Shown here: one piece after another, positions 62,231-64,000 of the stretch
Position numbering within the stretch: position 1 is the first letter of the stretch
How the letters are laid out: every line of letters starts with the position of its first letter
Assembly: GCA_910584645.1 (NCBI GenBank)
Contig: CAJUAU010000013.1
Location: 1-64,000, forward strand
DNA length: 64,000 nt
Direction: 5' to 3'
Origin: an uncultured Eubacterium sp.
GTDB lineage: Bacteria; Bacillota; Clostridia; Lachnospirales; Lachnospiraceae
Position numbers and translations under genes: made by a program
The notes under the pieces: generated by a model
Told to the model about the DNA's origin: nothing
The model's input: the letters and a program-made list of their open reading frames with translations, nothing else
The model's database searches: none

Positions 62231-64000
62231 TTATTTTTCCCAGTATAGATCAATACTGTCATCCTCATGGACCGCTGTCGTAAAATCACTGACATCCCTG
62301 CCGTTCAGTTTGGATATCAGCCGTTTCCCGCCGGGTTTTGTAAGATCAAAGGGATATACATCGAAAATATCCACAAAGGAATGATTTCTTTTTTCCGCCA
62401 GCGTTACCTCTTTTCCATTGATCTTAACCCGGATACGCCGGCCGGCCCCGCCTGCCGGGTATCCGGTCTGTCCCATCCCGGAACCCGGTGAGGAAAATAC
62501 CGGCGGTACTGTCACACTCTGCTGGGGTCTCACAGCCGGATTGCTGATGGGAAGATCTGCTGCCCATGCTGGCAGGGGGCGAACCGGGGCCAGCAAAGGA
62601 TCCGGCCCCAGGGGGATCTCCGGAACCGCCAGATCTGACATCACATTTTTTACCGGCTGCACCGGTTTTTTCTTCTCTTCTTTTATCGGTTCAGGAAGGA
62701 TCTTCTCCAACACAGCCCCGCTCTCCAGTCTGGCGTTCCGATCCCGCTCTTCTCCGCCGACCAGCACTTTATCCTCCACCGGCCGTCCCATAAATTCCAG
62801 AAGCTGCTGGACCGAGTAGGTGTCCAGGATCTTCACCCGGTCTCCCTCACGGATCACATAAGAATCTTTCTGACTCTTATCATTTACCTCTGCCATTACT
62901 GGACAGAGCACGATTTTTCCAAACACTGTATACTGCAATTCTTTCCGGTATTCGGGGATCCGTCCCAGAGTGAGGGAAGCATTCTCTCCGCGGGTGGCCG
63001 CTTTGATCTGTATGATGTCATTTTCATGTACGATCTCATTGAGACTCGTTTCTTTTCCGTTAAGCATGACCTCCGCCGCCTCGCCGAGACGCCCCCTGGC
63101 CACCCGTTCTTCCCCGTTCACAAAGTATGTGAGACTGCCGCCTCTGGTGGGGAACAGGCTGCTCTGGGCAAATCCGGCATGGATGCAGGCATCCAGTATC
63201 GTCGCCTTGCCATTATCATATAGCTTGATCCGCTCCTCGTTTACTCTTACGTGAATAAAACTTCCCTTCTGTTCATAATATTCCAGACAGATCCCAATAG
63301 GTGTCACAAGCGTCGAATCTTTTTTCACACCAGCCGCCGAAAAATCCACCTGCTGAAGAACTTCTGCCCCCCGTATGCTGACGCGGTTTTCCGGCAGGGA
63401 AAGACATTCTGACATCTTCTCGGTAAATCCCGGCATCTTGCCGCCGCCGCCCACAACAAAGACCGCGCTTACAGAGTTTCCGCCATTGAGCTCCATGATC
63501 TTTTCCGAAACTTTTTCTACAATAACACGGATCGCTTCCTCCGCGGTCTCTCGGATCTCTTCATATCCAACCTTATAGGATTCTCCCATAATATTTTTAA
63601 AAGATATGGTCTTATTTCTGGCTGTTGCTTTTTTTATCTTTTCCGCCATCTCAAAATCCACAAGGAACTTGCGGGCGATGGCTTCAGTGATCTCATCTCC
63701 CGCCAGTGGTATCATTCCAAAGGCAATGATACTTCCGTCTTTTACAATAGAGATATCGGAAGTCCCTGCTCCCACATCTACCAGCGCGATATTCAACAGG
63801 CGGAAGCGTTCCGGAATAGCGATATTGATCGCCGCGATAGGCTCCAGTGTCAGGCTCACCACCTGCAGCCCGGCAGCTTCCACGGCAGCATAAAGCCCCT
63901 CCACCACTTCATCTGGAAGAAAGGTGGCGATCATCTCCACACCTATGGATGCTGCCATATGCTCTTCAATCATCTCCATCGGGTATCCGTTGAGATAATA
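62231..64000 (-). CDS. FtsA-like cell division protein with extended C-terminus (partial)
   Basis: The frame is open to the window edge, so the N-terminus is missing. The visible part has the actin-fold phosphate motifs (NIALVDVGAGTSDISIV), the regulatory EITEAIARKFLVDFEMAEKI helix region, and the adenosine motif AVFVVGGGGKMPGF, as in FtsA. After it come about 300 residues with repeated ubiquitin-like VNGEERVARGRLGEAAEVML and INGKEVTLAEKRNHSFVDIF segments and a Pro-rich linker (PLLAPVRPLPAWAADLPISN). It may belong to the FtsA-related proteins with cell division domains seen in Clostridia rather than to canonical FtsA. Neighbour of the WalJ-like gene. Confidence 0.8.
   Translation of the reverse strand, partial: YYLNGYPMEMIEEHMAASIGVEMIATFLPDEVVEGLYAAVEAAGLQVVSLTLEPIAAINIAIPERFRLLNIALVDVGAGTSDISIVKDGSIIAFGMIPLAGDEITEAIARKFLVDFEMAEKIKKATARNKTISFKNIMGESYKVGYEEIRETAEEAIRVIVEKVSEKIMELNGGNSVSAVFVVGGGGKMPGFTEKMSECLSLPENRVSIRGAEVLQQVDFSAAGVKKDSTLVTPIGICLEYYEQKGSFIHVRVNEERIKLYDNGKATILDACIHAGFAQSSLFPTRGGSLTYFVNGEERVARGRLGEAAEVMLNGKETSLNEIVHENDIIQIKAATRGENASLTLGRIPEYRKELQYTVFGKIVLCPVMAEVNDKSQKDSYVIREGDRVKILDTYSVQQLLEFMGRPVEDKVLVGGEERDRNARLESGAVLEKILPEPIKEEKKKPVQPVKNVMSDLAVPEIPLGPDPLLAPVRPLPAWAADLPISNPAVRPQQSVTVPPVFSSPGSGMGQTGYPAGGAGRRIRVKINGKEVTLAEKRNHSFVDIFDVYPFDLTKPGGKRLISKLNGRDVSDFTTAVHEDDSIDLYWEK

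Overview
The window reads as chromosomal DNA from an anaerobic Clostridia species, most likely Lachnospiraceae. This is inferred from the single-chain pyruvate:ferredoxin oxidoreductase, strong AAGGAGG ribosome binding sites, frequent TTG/GTG starts, an Agr-type kinase/LytTR pair, a SpoIIM-like protein and a secreted plant-glycan hydrolase pair. No rRNA, tRNA or CRISPR array was seen. Most genes lie on the minus strand.

Layout. 1-870: the end of a frameshifted IS66 transposase. 1.0-8.2 kb: mannonate dehydratase, a GH2 glycosidase and PFOR. 8.3-10.4 kb (plus strand): a YtrA-type GntR regulator with a 36-nt palindromic operator and an ABC exporter pair. 10.4-11.2 kb: a broken Rpn-type nuclease gene carrying palindromic repeats. 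11.3-16.8 kb: a peptidase U32/RlhA-like, FtsW/RodA, class B PBP and NUDIX cluster with overlapping genes. 17-23.6 kb: ZapA with a repeat coiled coil, two HAD phosphatases, an SGNH esterase, a Na/Pi cotransporter and FolC. 23.7-26.5 kb: a three-gene ABC importer of the TrpXYZ type. 26.7-33.6 kb: leuB-ilvD-ilvB-serC-serA, an amino acid operon with its own promoter. 33.7-36.9 kb: VanZ, an XRE regulator and an AT-rich RloA/RloB-like (AbiL-type) putative defence pair split by a palindromic miniature element. 37-42 kb: a secreted GH43 enzyme and a secreted beta-helix protein. 42.2-48.6 kb: cysS and a Gld-type ABC cassette (ATPase, permease, GldG, DUF4340). 48.8-54.2 kb: a patchwork of a SpoIIM-like protein, an APH(3')-IIIa-like kinase, a truncated acetyltransferase, an Agr-like two-component system and gene remnants. 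54.4-64 kb: an AraC-HTH protein fused to a degenerate RelA/SpoT HD domain, a lysoplasmalogenase, a chemoreceptor, ADP-ribose pyrophosphatase, the UPF0210/ACT pair, a WalJ-like hydrolase and a partial FtsA-like gene.

The most unusual items are (i) the AraC-RSH(HD) fusion whose metal-binding residues are substituted, (ii) the 269-bp inverted-repeat element inserted between the Shine-Dalgarno and the start codon of the RloB-like gene, whose terminal sequence recurs in two other intergenic regions, (iii) ZapA extended by nine 14-residue coiled-coil repeats, and (iv) a cloverleaf-like 105-nt intergenic palindrome. All functional calls come from motif recognition by eye; no database search was run. 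Where a start codon was moved from the longest open frame, the reason is given in the entry.
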